In this document: positions 12,431 through 26,200 of the stretch, piece by piece
Layout of the letters: every line of letters begins with the position of its first letter
How positions within the stretch are numbered: the stretch's first letter is position 1
DNA from: Pipra filicauda
Taxonomy: Eukaryota; Chordata; Aves; Passeriformes; Pipridae
NCBI RefSeq assembly: GCF_003945595.2
Contig: NW_024103452.1
Span: forward strand, 5,365,555 to 5,429,554
Reading direction: 5' to 3'
DNA: 64,000 bases
The notes under the pieces: generated by a model
Databases searched by the model: none
The model's input: only the letters and a program-made list of their open reading frames with translations
Told to the model about the DNA's origin: nothing
Program-made: the position numbers and the translations under genes

Positions 12431-15400
12431 TTCAGGGAAGGATAGAAAAATGTTTGCCTCAATTTGGTTTGTCAAGTTTTTTCTTAATCAGAATATAATT
12501 GTCAATATACATCTCTAAAGTGTTTGAAATTAAAATTAGATCAATGAAAGTGCACCCACGTAGCACTATATAACATGTCCAGGATAGAGTTAAGGATCAT
12601 TCTAAAATAAAGAGAATATTATTGTACAAAAACACCCTCAACAGCTTAAACACTGAGGTTTTGCGTTTTTTTGTCTCATCTCTCTCTATGAAGCAGTCAC
12701 ACACTGGAAAGATTTCAAGATTTCAGTTTTCATGTTTTGTTTTTGCATGACTTAACTCTGAGCACTCAGAATACTTTAGAAACAGCAATAAATAATGTAA
12801 TCTTTACCCCAGGTGAAACTAGATTATGTACATATCCTCTACAAATAACAGGGAAACTTATCAGACACGACAGTGATTTGGCCCCATGGAGCACTAACAA
12901 GAACCTAAATTAACATATACCAGGCCACAATTCCCAGACAAAATTCTCCCAGGGAGTAGAATTCGCAGAAACTTCCAATGAAGCAGCTGGGAGGGAAACT
13001 TCATATTTCCCAATGATATAAGATTAAATTGGCACTTGATATAAGTGCTACTATCCATCTTTGAAGAATATATTTTGTATACAAAATGTAAAGCCATTGA
13101 AAAAATAAAAATATTTATTTTTCATATGAAATGCTTATAGGTTTAATTGAAGTGACTAATTGTGTTTGGAATTTTGACTTGACTATAGTCTTAATACCTG
13201 GATTTCCACATACACCAGGCAGTCTGCCACATTACCACAGACAACAGTGAGAACTCAAGAAAATAATTTCCCAGAAGACACTTTAATGGTAACCTTTAAC
13301 TATTAAAATTGTTTTTGTTGGCTTTTTCAGACCAATAGAACCATTTCCATGAATGTAATTTAGGAACAATTAAATTACTGCTGTAACAAATAATTTCAGT
13401 CCCAAGAAAGGATGAAAGAAATATTTCGTTTGATTCTTTCTGAAGTGATGGTTGTGGTTTTTTGGTGTTTTGCTTTTTGTTTTCTCCAGTGTTCTTTTAA
13501 GTTTGATTTCTTCTTTTAAAAAACAATGCGCTTATCTTCTTTCCTCCTTCTCCCCAATCTGACAGTAGACAAGAATGAAGAAAAAACCCCAAACCCATCC
13601 TCTGAGTGCATTTTTAATTGAACTAATTGATTTTCCCTACTCTAAAAAAATTGTCATTTGTAAAATCAATTTGGGTGCACGTTAAAGTTTGCATATTGCT
13701 GCCTTAGTCTATCAAGGTTCATCTATGGTGGAAAATAAACCAGTTCAAGCACTGTGATATAGCTACATATTGTGTTTCATTTTTTACATCCTTGATAAGT
13801 ATTTGATTTGTGTCAATTCTGACTCTTTCAGAAATGCCTTGGCATGATTCAAACATGGCATGAGTCAGGACTGCTCCTGATAGAAAGCACGAGTAAAGTA
13901 AAGCCATTTTGAGTGAGGGCTGAGCTACTTTTGTTTGTACACGGACTACTGTGGTGTGGTCAAGAACCTGACTGCATCCCTCCAGGTAACACTTGTGGGT
14001 GATGTAGGACCTCGAGCTCCTGATCTTCTCACAGCTCTGACTCCTTAGTTCAGTCCTCTCTGCAGCATTACATCAGCTTTGCAATGGATGGAGTCAATCA
14101 GAGGACTGATGTAGCAGGAATAAAAGTGGAAGAGAGAGAAAAGTGGTAGGGGTAGCTGAGGTGGTGTTGCTGTCTTCATGTGTTGGTACATCCAGTCTGC
14201 TGCAAAACTGCCTCTACCTTGCATCACTGCTGGTTAAATGTCTGGGACAGCAGATAGCAGAGAAAGGGAGCAAAGATGCATAAAACTATTCGTGAAGACA
14301 GACTAATAAAAGTTGGGAATAAAGGTGACATACCTCCCTCTTCAGCTCTCTTGACTGTATTGACTAGATCTTCATGGATTTCAACAGTGGTTTATACACC
14401 TTTCTTACATATAGAAGTGTAGCTGTAACCCTCCAGTTACATATTTGAATCTGTAGCAGAATACTACCCCAAGTGCACAGTTAGTCTTCAAATCAGAATT
14501 TTTTTTACTTTCCAGACAAAATAGAAATTATTCCTATTTTTTTTCAGCTGAAGAAAAAGAGATAAAGTGTTTATTTTTGCTAGGTGTTTCCTTTGTACAT
14601 ATGTAATCATGACCACAATACTTATCACTGTAATTGGAGGATTGACATGCACATATGCACTCAGCCACATGATCAGAATCAAACTACAAAACTACCTGAT
14701 GATACTGGAGCAGGAAGATGAAAAAGAGTGAAAAAGGAGAATGGATCCAATCCCATGTACTCCAATTGATAAAAGGAGGATATTTTCAACTTCATGACAG
14801 TAAAGCATTAACAAACCTTCATGATGGTAAACTAGTATTCAGCTTGTTGTCAGCAAAAGAAGCACAAAATATTTCCATTATTGATATAAAATATGGACCT
14901 GGCATACTAATCAACCATTTGGAGCAATGGCTTTAAGGCATTTAAATACTGTAATTGTACAGAAAGGGAGGAGAAAAAAAAAAAAGTGTTTGTTTACATA
15001 TATCTCCAATTTTCTTTGGTTTGAATTTGCAACACAAATATTTTTGAAATAACTTTGCTATGGCAAGAAAAGGGCATTTAGAAAAGTCATTACTAGAAGA
15101 AAGTTATTATTTTGTTTCAGTAAAACTCTCCACAGTATGAATTGCAAAAGTATATGAGTCTTATAACAGGATATCCAGAGCTTTCTATAACAACAGCAGG
15201 AGCTATGCAAGCAAGCCTGAACACAAAGCTCTTTGCCAATGCATATTAACTTGTCCCATGTAACTTCTACTCTTCCAGTCATTGGCTCATGTCCATCCAA
15301 TTTAAATGTCAAATACAGAAGGGAAAATTGTAAACCTTCTGTACTTACACAGTGCATTATTTTTTTTTCCCTTTCACTGAATTTTTATCCAGGGAAGAAT

Positions 15401-16781
15401 AGGTCAGAGTTATATGCTTCATAGAGTCTGCTTGATATGAACTTTTTAAAGGTTTCAGTTTAATCCTGTACACCTGGTATTGCTGGGAGTTCAAACAGTT
15501 TTATATTTTTTCCCTACGAGCTCTCCAATGACTTTACAAGAACAAAGCCAATAAATTCCACAGCACCAAACACAGAAGCAATTGGAAGCTGTTTTCTAAT
15601 CCAGACCTACACAGTCGTGTGTCTTTCCCAATATCCCACATCCCTAATGACTGGATTCTCTCTCTGTATAGATATAAAACAGTCTATCATTTGTATTTGA
15701 ATCCCTTTCTTTAATATTATTAGACTACATAGGCACATATTTAAAGAGGTCAGATGGCTTGTTAACACAGTATATATGGTATTGTGTAGTTCTCAGCAAG
15801 CAGATTTAGAAGAACAGACTTTTTAAGACTTTAACATGAGCACTCACAAAGTTAAAGAGAAAAATAAAATGTTACTTTCTATTCTTAATAAACTCAATCT
15901 ACCCTATGAAATGACCTCATTGAAGGAGAACAAGCCAGTGTTTTGCCCTGTCTCAGCATCACTACTGGATTGTAACTTTATTACTCACCTACCTCTTTGC
16001 TGGGAAGGTGTAGAAACATGATATGTATCCTTTCCTGCATGTAGCTTTACTTTCTTGCTCCTTTCATAACACTTAATTGATCCTGTAAAAGGGAAATACG
16101 TCTTCAGTCCTCAGTGTGGGATCCTACATATCTTCACAAAGGCTAAATTTATGTTAGAACTCTATTCTCAGAATGACTTAACAGGGAAAAACTGAATCCT
16201 TCAGAAGTTAACTGAATGTTAACTCACTTTTGGTCTTTCTACAAGCCTTTCCCTCATGCAGGGAATCTGGGAAGTCTCTGATCTTTGAACTAAGCTAGTT
16301 TTTGTTATCCTTTATAACGAGGATAACTTTGGGCTCATTACCCTGTTATTGTTTCTGTGTAGTGAGGTTGGGATACAGGTTCCTTCAGGCATTTCCTTTG
16401 CTCATATTGTCTCTGCACAGTAGTAACACGTTGTGGACTTTTTCTCCACATATAGTTTCCCTCTGTTCAAGTAACATGAACAAATGATAGAGGATATGAT
16501 CCTCAGTACTGCATGGTTTGCTAGTTATTTCTCTCTGTAAAAGGCAATACAGATCTTTGAGAGGATTAAACCAAAAATCTCATTCTAAGTATGTATAACA
16601 AAATGAAAATAATTATCCTTTTAATACTAGGAAACAAAAGCAATCCATTTTTGTCTATGCTGTTGCAGGTGTTTTGAGGCCTAAACACTCCTAGGTTCTT
16701 TATACACCTAAAGTTTTTTGCTGTAATTGTAACTTCCTTTCTTACAACGACCTAGATTTCCCAGAAATTCCATCTTACCCC

Positions 16782-16810
16782 AGAGAGAGAAAGAGAGAGA
16801 GAAAAAGAGG
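16782..16810 (+). repeat. (GA)n-rich purine microsatellite
   Basis: A short, imperfect GA/GAAA tract (AGAGAGAGAAAGAGAGAGAG followed by AAAAAGAGG). It is simple-sequence DNA with no sign of belonging to a larger element. Confidence 0.9.
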
Positions 16811-17475
16811 ATTGGAAAAGATATCCTCTTGCAGACTGTTAGGGTGGGATTTGTCTCACCTAACTCTAAGCATTTACACTAATAGGTGTCGATAGCTGAG
16901 CTGCTCACCCTGGGCTCCATTTGCAGTCAGTAGGGAGAAATTGTAACATAATTTGTCTAACCTGTTCCAGGTATTTGCTTTAGACTGAACTGAACTTTAA
17001 ACATGCAGCATTCTCCGACTACGAAGGCAGCCCAGCTCTACTAGATCACATGTATCTGTGATCACATACCTGTTATCATTCCATTAGATGAAACATGGGT
17101 TTTCTTACTTCTCTTATTTTTAATGCCCTTCCTTTTTTGCTTTCTGTTTTTCATAAGTAATTTTTAATCTTTCTTTTTAGGACAGCTTGTCCTTGCTGCA
17201 CATGATCATCTAAAGAAAATGATTGTCCAGCTACTCCTGCTTGAGAAAACTCAGGGGAACTCAGCAGCACAGTCAATTGACAGCAATCAGCTAAATGATG
17301 GGGAAGGAGCTCACAGAAAAGTGCCTCAGATTTGGAATAGCTGGATACTTGTTATGTTGCATGTGGGAGGAGAGTCATGCTGAGGAATACAGTTTATTGC
17401 AGAGCATGAATATGCAGACTGAGGATTGACAGATTTCCTCTAACATCTCAGTCAGTTCACCAAAGCAGTGCGCTT

Positions 17476-17479
<4 letters not shown>

Positions 17480-17508
<29 letters not shown>
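17480..17508 (+). repeat. Poly(A) run, 29 A
   Basis: An uninterrupted run of 29 adenines, the longest homopolymer in the window. CR1 elements have no poly(A) tail, so this does not mark a CR1. No AATAAA hexamer lies in the 40 bases upstream, and I see no flanking target-site duplication. A processed retrocopy is therefore not supported, and the run is best read as a simple repeat. Confidence 0.92.
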
Positions 17509-17874
17509 CATGAAGGATTTAGCTCTCAAAACACAACAATACTCCTCACAATTTTTGCAACATTTGCACTAGCGGCTGAATTCTGTTAGTATGGAAATAT
17601 TTCTAATACTTGGCCACTGCCTACGTATTGATGAACCACGCTTCTGTAGCACAGAAGAGATCAGGATTGCAGAAATCAAGAAAAAGTCAAATTGTTACAT
17701 TCTAACAGCACCATTCTGTTGCTATTGCATTACCACCAAAGCCCAAAATAGATAGTTTAAAACTAATTTTGATACATCTGCATTAGCTGCAGCCGAATCT
17801 CTGAATAAAAGTAGTTATGCCTACAAAATTGCACTAAAATACTAAGGTTAAGGAATATATAAAATTAAACAATT

Positions 17875-18032
17875 TGCCCAGAGAGGCTATGGAGTCTTTA
17901 TTCTTGGGCATATTCAAAATTTGACTAAGCACAACCTTGAACAATCTGCTCTATTTAACCCTGCTTTGAGCAGGGGGGTAGACATGATGATCTCCAGAGG
18001 ACTAGTGTTCCAAATTCTGTGGTTCTGTGAAT
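17875..18032 (+). mobile_element. CR1 LINE 3' end fragment
   Basis: A CR1 copy of about 158 bp. Seen directly: GCCCAGAGAGGCTATGGAGT (the codons after the conserved HWNRLP block of ORF2), then a diverged 'TCTTGGGCATATTCAAAA' segment. After it come ACCCTGCTTTGAGCAGGGGG, GATGATCTCCAGAGGAC and the terminal TCTGTGGTTCTGTGAAT. The order matches the avian CR1 3' region base for base over much of its length, with about 15-20 per cent visible differences by eye. Its coding capacity is lost. Confidence 0.93.
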
Positions 18033-21000
18033 CTAAGCATGAAGTCACAATTAATTTTGGCTTCACTGAGATTACTGAGATGATGAAGGTAAGGGCACCT
18101 CATACTTGTGTGTGGTTTTTCAGAATTATGCCCCAAAGACAGGAGTACACAACCTGTGTTACACTCAGAATTGAGTATTTTAATGTCTTTATTTTTGCAG
18201 TCTAGAAATTCTTCAGGTATAGCTACTTCATACATAAAATATTGAAACTTCTGAACAGAAGTTATTTAGAAATCTTTTCTCATTCAGGGTGGTATTCATT
18301 TTGGCAGTACTTTCATGAAAATATATTTCTGGACTAAATTCTTCACTAAAGCTTGCTTTTTCATCTGTCCAAAAATACAGGCACTTCTGAAAGATGATTT
18401 GACCTGTCTCAAGACAGGTAAAACTCCCTGTGGATTTCTCCATTTGTTTGGTTTTTTTTTGCACTATGGAATGAACCTATGCTTCTGACTGAGACTGCAT
18501 GCATAAATTTTGATGCTGAAACCTGATGAGCACAATCTGAATCTCAGTGCAGATTAAAAAAAGTGCACCCTTGATTGCAGCAGTGTTCATAAGCAATTAA
18601 AATTTACTTTTTTTTAAAAAATGTCTTTTGTCTTCAAAAACGATCTTAGTGAAATTTTAGTATGAATTGTGGCTTGAAAAACAAAACAAAACTCCGAAAC
18701 TGTTATGAATACTTTTCTGAAATCCATCCAGTGATTTCTTACTTATCTAAAAAATATTGAAAACAAACAGTTACTGGGTAATTCTGTGAGACAAACATGA
18801 ATTAAACACTATGAACAATAAACTGCACATAAAACAACTGTGCTTCTATATTACTGAATTTGTTTTTAAAAAATTCACAGTACTGTCCTAAAAGAAAAAA
18901 AAAACAAACAACAAAACCCCTCCAAAAAACAGTGAAGTTGATAATATGACTTGTGAGAATTCTTTATTATTTCAATATCCAGTAGCTACCATGCAGAAGG
19001 ACCAGTTAATTAACTGTTTATTATTCTAAGTTCAATAGCTTATTTTCATATAGACTGGAAAGCCTTGCAGAGATTCCCCAGAGCATATCATGGCGATGAT
19101 TTTTTAGAAAGACAACATAATCAGACATGAATTCCATTTCACTCTGACAAAAGTACATTTTCTTTTGAGTTTTACTCTTTGGTAGCATTACAGAAGCAGT
19201 TTTAGTAGATGAGTTTTTACAACCTACAAGAAGTGTATGTACAATAGACACTTAAAGGGATGTTGGACATCCCATACCAGACAGTAAAACCTTGCTTGCT
19301 TGTGTTTCACATCATTAGGATGCCATGGAATAACAGCAGAGTAAACTGAGCTTTCTTTATTATGACTGCAATTCTTGATTATGGAAGGAAAAATAAATGT
19401 TAAGGATCTGGAAACAGATGATAGTTTTATAGTTAAACTCTGATTTGCACATAAAGCTGTGGAAGTAGAATACTTAGTTTGCCATTATGTCATGATTCAT
19501 TTGACAGAAGTTGAATGATCGTTGGGCAGAGTTAACCTTGTTAGAGTTCTAGGCAGATGTTATGAACTCTCTCGGGGCTCTCATGGTTCTAACATAAGGA
19601 CACCACAGAGCTGTCTTGGCTAATATTAGCTACCTTGCAGTCTTCTCTTTAGATCCACGAATTACCAGCACTCAGAGTAGCTCATTCAACCATCCAAGAC
19701 CCTTCTTAGGAACCCTGGGGAATCTGTGCAAGTGCTCTGATTGCTTTGAATGTGTTTCAGTTTCCAGCTCTTAGAAATCATTACCCTAAAGGATGGATGT
19801 CTTAGGAGTAGCAACATTATTCATAACCAGCTTTATAAAAAGAAGACTTTAAATTAAAAAAGATATGTAAACTTAAATTCAGAGCAACATTTAATAAACA
19901 TGAGAAAATTAAATTCATTATTAGGGGCATACTTAAGGATTTGCTTTATCATTCTTTAGCTGTTTTGTGGAGATAGCTAATACCAGCTGGCATAGCCTGG
20001 TAAGTTCCTAAAGGGAAATTTGTTCCATTTAATTTTTTTATGGGAAGTTTATAACTAATTACAATTCAAGGTCCTGCTCTGAATGGACATGTCTTTGTAA
20101 TTTGGAAATGGGACCTCATACTGTATTGCTGAAATTTATCTATCAAGTTTCTCCCTTCTTTTTATAAATGTTGCTGAAATTTTAATAATATGAGGTCCCT
20201 ATAAAAGTTAAAAAATTCAGCTTACTAAGATTTTTCTTACTAAGATTTTGTTCTTAGAACAAGAGAATCATGTAAGGACACAAAGAAAATTAACTGAAAG
20301 ATTATATTTTCCCAACCCACTGACTGAATTTAGATGAATCCATCACACTGAACTATAATACATCCAGGACTTATCTCTAAAGTTATTTTTCATAGTTTTT
20401 TCAGCACTGTCCTTAGTGCACCAGGATCTAGGTGATGATTTTTCCCAATGTTTCCTATACCATGTGAATATCCATTTATGACTAAGTATTTAAGTGCCAG
20501 GCCAATAAAGGAAATGCGTGTAAATAATCAGAGTCTGGGGGGCAGTGAGATTCTTGAAACTCTTGGATTTAATTTCAAGGCATTGTCCCCAGCCCAGTAC
20601 AGGCTGATGCTGCTATATCTCAGCTGAAGTCAGTTGTCTTTCTTTTCTCTCTTTTTTTTTTCCCCCTGTATTAATGTCTGTACAGAGATATACTCTCAGC
20701 AGGAGTTGACAGAGACTGCTTGCAATCTCAATTTTAGGTGTTTAGGTCACTTTTCAAAGAAATGAGTTGTAGTTTTCCAGACCAAGGAGGGAGCAGGATC
20801 CAAACTGCCTGCTTGACAGAGAGCATAAGCATAATCCAGAATTGACACTTAAATATTTAAGCTGGGAGGATGAGTAGGCAGAAGCAGTACTTTGGAGGCT
20901 GGATTCCTTCCTCTCCACTTCAGATGCCAGTCAATAGGCAAGAGAAAGTTGTGCATCTCAGAGGATGTTTCAGCTCCATGCACAAGCCAGATGGTTTTTT

Positions 21001-22799
21001 CAATCTACTTAACAACCAATTCACCTTCTACAGGTCTCTATCTGTCCTCATTAACTGTAATGAAGAGTCTACAATGACCACACTCCTTTCTAAATGTCTC
21101 AATTTAATGTTTAAATTGAGGTAAAATCTATCTGGTGCTGAGAGTCTCTAGAGCTTTTTGTCAAAGATGTGCCTTGACAGATGCAGCTGCATAGGACATT
21201 TTAAATTAGGCATCACTGTAAAGTCTCTCATGAACTCTAGGCTATAGTCATTAAACTTCACGCTTTTGAGTTTTGTTGTTGATTGCAGAAACTTCTCTGT
21301 TAGAAAGCTGTGTTAAATCCCAGCGTGACATCCAAGGTTACACTATTCAAATTAAACTGCAGTTCATATCCAGTAATATTAGGAGCAAAATTTCAACATT
21401 GTCTATATAACAAATTTGTACCTCGGTTGTTACTGTGCATTTCCCAAGCTTATATTAGGAACACTTGTGTTCTGTAATTAGTGTGGAAAAATGATGATCC
21501 TCATAAAGTCCAATTTCTCTAAAATGTTCAATTGCCATTACCCATAGCTTACTATGTTTCATTCTTTAAGACTAGTTTCATTTAGCTGAAATGACTCGTC
21601 GGGCGTGGATGGATGTGAGCTCCAAATGGCAAACACAAATACATGCGCAGACCCTAACGAACCTGCGGTACAATTATGCAGAAGTATGTGTATGTGGGTT
21701 ACTGTCAATGAATAACAAAAGCATAGAACCTTAATTAAGAAGTGGGAATATGATACTGTTGGATGGTATTATTGCTTTTCCTGGGAAGAATTATTGCATC
21801 TTTAATCGCATACCGGGTTCTCAGAAAATCATTCGCCTCAAGCAAGTAAGAAATTGGAAGAAGAAATGAGCACACAGAAGACTCCCAGCAATCTTGTTTT
21901 TCCAATGGGACTAAACAGAAATGTTTGGATGCAATTAATGTAGTTGAAATAAACGCATTGTGACACCAAATAATTTAAGGCACTACAAGACTCATTCAAG
22001 TGCAGCAACCTCATCCACTGCTGCTAAACTAAACTTTAAAGAAAGCCCACAAAATCCAAAGAGTTCGTCTGCCAGAACTATCTCACAAACTCTCCTGCCA
22101 TCTCACAAACACTTAACCATCATTATTGCAAATAGTCCTTTTCCTTAACCTTTAGCATTATTTTATTGTAACATCAGTGACAGATCAACTACATTGACAA
22201 GTTCCTTTCTGTATTGTTTGTTTCTACACATGGCTGAAGCTGAGCAGAGAAGTGAGGAGCATGACCACAGCGCTTAAAAGCAATACTGGTGGTTTAAACA
22301 TACATTTACTACCGAACTGGATGAAAAGAAGGTTTTAAGAGGGACAAACTGCTAAGTGTGTAATCAGTCACTGGGTAGATCTCATTTTTTTTGAGTAACT
22401 GTTAATTAAAGCACAGAAATGTGGAAATTAGAAGACTTTATGGATCCAGAGTGGCCTTTGTTTCCTGTTCATGGGATAATTGTATTAGGTTTTGAACAAT
22501 AATATTTATACATGAACATTTACAGCAATGAATTCCACCATTTGGTTTCACAAGGATATGTCTAAATCACGTACGAAAACAGAGGTAAGAATTTGCAATG
22601 GCAAATTGCACAATCAGAAATTATTAGTAAGCAGATCACTTATAAGCAGTTCGGGTAAAGATCCTGCCCTTCTTCTCTAACTGCATGAGCTCAGACACCC
22701 TTGGAATAAGGGGATTCTGCATTCCTTGACTTTTGAGCTTTTATAGCCTAATAGATGCTGGAGTGTATCCTAAGTGCCATTTTAAGTTGTCTGAGCATG
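18033..22799. other. AT-rich single-copy DNA with one CpG-retaining patch
   Basis: I recognise no gene and no interspersed repeat. The patch at about 21596-21835 is richer in CpG than its surroundings and is described among the findings. A small tandem pair of CTTACTAAGATTTTT-like units (period 15) lies at 20221-20250. Confidence 0.55.
21098..21120. repeat. Perfect short inverted repeat (10-bp arms)
   Basis: The arms CTCAATTTAA and TTAAATTGAG are exactly complementary around a 3-base TGT loop. It could form a small hairpin or simply be AT-rich chance. There is no T-run that would suggest a terminator, and no adjacent gene. Confidence 0.8.
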
Positions 22800-23264
22800 A
22801 CTAAACCATTAGAGAGTGTCCAAAGGAGGGCAACAAAGATGGTGAAGGGCCTTGAGGGGAAGCCATGTGAGGAGTGGCTGAGATCACTTGGTCTGTTCAG
22901 CCTGGAGGACACTGAGGGGAGACCTCATTGCAGTTACAACTTCCTCCTGAGGGGAAGAGGAGGGGCAGGCACTGATCTCTTCTCTGTGGTGACCAGTGAC
23001 AGGACCCAAGGGAATGGCCTGAGGTTGTGTCAGGGAAAGCTTACGTGGGATATTAGAAGGAGATTCATCCCCCAGAGAGTGGTTGGGCACTGGAACAGGC
23101 TCCCCAGGGCAGTGGTCACAGCACCAAGCCTGACAGAGCTCAAGAAGTGTTTGGATGATGCTCTCATGGTGTGACTCTTGCGGACGGTCCTGGGCAGGAC
23201 TAAGGGTTGGGCTCAATGATCCTTGTGCGTCCCTCCCAACTCAGCATATTCTGTGATTCTGTGA
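22800..23264 (+). mobile_element. CR1 LINE, ORF2 C-terminus and 3' UTR (best-preserved copy)
   Basis: A 5'-truncated CR1 retrotransposon of about 465 bp. The frame running to 23174 is open across the whole C-terminal part of ORF2, the endonuclease/reverse-transcriptase protein that copies the element at the target site. Recognisable motifs in order: VQRRATKMVKGLE, LGLFSLED, GTDLFSVVTSDRTQGNGLRL, GHWNRLPRAVV and SLTELKKCLDDA. The 3' UTR follows, with CAGCATATTCTGTGATTCTG and a final TGA. Only the last part of the family's ORF2 is present and the catalytic domains are missing, so it cannot be active. The open frame could begin slightly upstream at 22755, but clear CR1 similarity starts near 22808. 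It belongs to the same 3'-end type as the - strand copy at 37592-37708. Confidence 0.95.
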
Positions 23265-26200
23265 CTTGCAGAGCCAAATCTCAGTTTCTCTTTAACACAA
23301 CTGTAGATACAAGAAAAGATCCAGAAAAGCCTGCAACAGAGCTTATATTGCTGATCCACAGACACTGAGCTGTGCAGGACCAATGCTCACCTATCCCCTT
23401 TGAGGACAATGTGGGCTGTTGCAGTCCAGTGCCCATTCTGGGGCATTCTGAGAAGGACATTTTTAGAGACAAGTAAACGGCATCGTGGTCAAAGAGGTGT
23501 CAAGTCTTTAAGTGTATCTACAGGTAGCCCTTTCCTTCTTCCTAGGGGTTTAGTAACCTGTGTTCAAGGTCAGGTCTGATATGGCGAAGCCGTGTAAACT
23601 TGGATCAAACTTTTGTAAACACAGAAAAATGTGTGAGAAAACAGTAAGAAGCCTCACCTATTGCTTCCATACCCCAGGAACTGCACTTCAGCCATGTCCT
23701 CGGTCCTGGTCCTTGCCTGCACTTAACTATAGAATTCCTACGCTCCCCTTGCATTTAAAGTCAGAAGGAGAAGGGAAATATTCTAAGTTTTCTTTAAAAA
23801 TGCTAGAGGCTGCTGGGTGTAGACAGAAAGGGAGCTGAAAATAAACAGCACTTCCTCATGCTCCAAAACACACCACATCCCTGCAGATGCCTGGAATGAG
23901 AAGTGCAGGAAAGGTTTCAGAGAGATTCTTCAAATGAAAAATAATGAGTTGCAGGGGATTCTGACAGAGAAAGATAAGGCTTGGGACCTGGCTGGTGGGA
24001 TTTGAGCAGAAGATGCAATTGTGCCAAGCAAAACACACATAACTTCACATTCATTCTGGAAGCCATAAGAAACAATAGGGTATCATCGTACTTGTGATGT
24101 GGTTTGATTGATTTGTTGGAAAGAAAGCAGGGTTGTTTTATTTACTCTGAAATGGAGAGAAAGGAATGTCACATTGTCTTTATTAACCATATGTTTCCAC
24201 CCTCTCCCACATTTAAATGCATATATATTGACTTTTTTTTTTCTACAATATACTTTTCTTCTAACCCTGGTTCCATGCTTCAGTTAATTCAGTTAAATGT
24301 AGGATTAAGAGTAAATAAAGGTTATATTTTTATTTTGCATACACTTCATGCAACTGTTAATATATGTCCATTTGTCTGAATGCCTTTCTTATGCATCCAT
24401 GAAGCAAACACAACAGTGCCATCCCAGAAGAGACTGGGTAAAGATGCACAGGAGAATAAAGTTGAGTTTTATTCAGTCTGGACTGTTTTTAATAGTCATT
24501 TGGGTTTGTACTCATTACTGCTCATATTGGTATTTCTACACGCTGTGAAATCAGAGCAGAGATGGATAATACTTCTAATCCAACTCTTTCTAAAATGCAT
24601 GGTGGAGTCTCAGTTTCTTCCACATCAATTTAATTTACATTTGTATGGTAGTAGGTAACTTGTTCCTCAGGAGTGAAGTGACATCTTTTAGAGGAACCCA
24701 CTGGGGCTTTTGGAAGCTGCTGCAAACATCCAACTAATTCAAGGAATCTACTCAACACTATCTCCTCCTGACGCTGAGACTGAATGGATTTCCTCCCCAT
24801 GTATCTAATAGAAGTGCTTCTGAGGTTGATGAAACTTCTTTGGACACAAATAAAGAGATGGGCATACTTTCAAAATTCCTAATCGCTAGAAGGAAATAAC
24901 AGTTATATCATGATCTGCCAATTGGTGATAAACTATGATGCTGATGTAATTAAGTCTACAATGAAAACAGTGTAGTCATGGCAAAATGGTTTTATAAGTA
25001 AACAAAACCTTAACCTTATTTTGACCCGTCAATCTATACTTAACACAGCAAATGCGTCAATCTCCCAGAAACTTCGGCATTGTAATAACTTCTTGTTTGC
25101 ACCCAGGTGTTTTGTTGAAAGGAAATCCAGGCAAATATTCCAGGCAAGAATTTCAGCGTGCAAAAGAGAAAATCAGTGTTGATAGCTGTGGAATAAGAAC
25201 CCAAGAATGTGTCAGTGGAGTTTCTGGTGACTTTTTCTTGTAGCACTGAACTTTGTAGGAACTTTGGCATGACAGGGTACCTGAGTATTGCCTTTTCTTA
25301 AAATATGGAGAGAGGCTGGATTCTGTGTTACAGATCCAGCAAAGAAATCCCAGGTAAATCCAGACCACAAAGAACTTGGATTGATAGCAAGAACTTCACA
25401 TTTCCAGCTTTGCTGTCTGAGCCTGAAATCTACCTTCTGGTACTTCCTGTGGTCGTGTGTTACATTAGCTTAACTGTGGAGCCACTTCAAGGTTCTGCTT
25501 TGATAACAGGAGCTTGTTCACTCATAAAGATGCAGTGCTTTGGGGAATTATAATGAATATGCTCTCAATGTGATTATTGACAGATATAGGGCTTATGAAA
25601 TCAAAGGCACGAATCAGAATAGGAAGCTGTTTTTCTCATGCCATGCTCTATATACGCTTGAGGGTTTTTATGGTCAGGCACTTATTTAAGAAAATGTCAT
25701 ACTCCATTTAGAGAGAGTAATGGAACAATGTGTGAGACAGAAATAAAGAATGCAGTGTAGGGATGGAGACCTCCCATCCTAAATATGGATCTGGACAACA
25801 ACAGATTTGGTTGTTGATGGGGTTGCGTGTATTTACAACAGGACTTTACTGCAGTGCTTTGTCTTTTCATCCTCACTCATTAAGTTACTTAATCCCCTAT
25901 TTGCCTTTGGAGAAGGAACCACATAAATATACACTGTGTTCTCATCTATTTTTATATGGCACTGCTCATATTTAGATTCCTTCACTGTGTTATGATTTGA
26001 TCATTATAATGATCCCTAATACAAAGGTTACACTCTGTAAGTTTGAAGTTTACATCCACCAGAAAAATCTTATCTGTTGGTACGTGGAAAATATGGAACT
26101 GTTCATTGCTTATGGGAGCAATGGGTCAAAATAAATTTTATGTCTGAAGTTGTTGCCATCTCAAAAACTTTTAACACATGTTTTCATTCATTCATAGATT

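Larger units (their letters stand above)
11527..17874. other. AT-rich single-copy DNA, no gene recognised
   Basis: No exon or interspersed repeat is recognised beyond the simple-sequence tracts listed separately. The frame at 14718-14936 (72 codons, +) resembles no family I know. At 17192 a pyrimidine-rich stretch followed by AG precedes about 67 open codons that end at a TGA near 17381. This is acceptor-like but has no homology I recognise, so I do not call an exon. Confidence 0.55.

Noticed and set aside
17460..17510. Processed pseudogene suggested by the 29-A run
   Set aside because: No polyadenylation signal upstream, no recognisable coding sequence and no target-site duplication.
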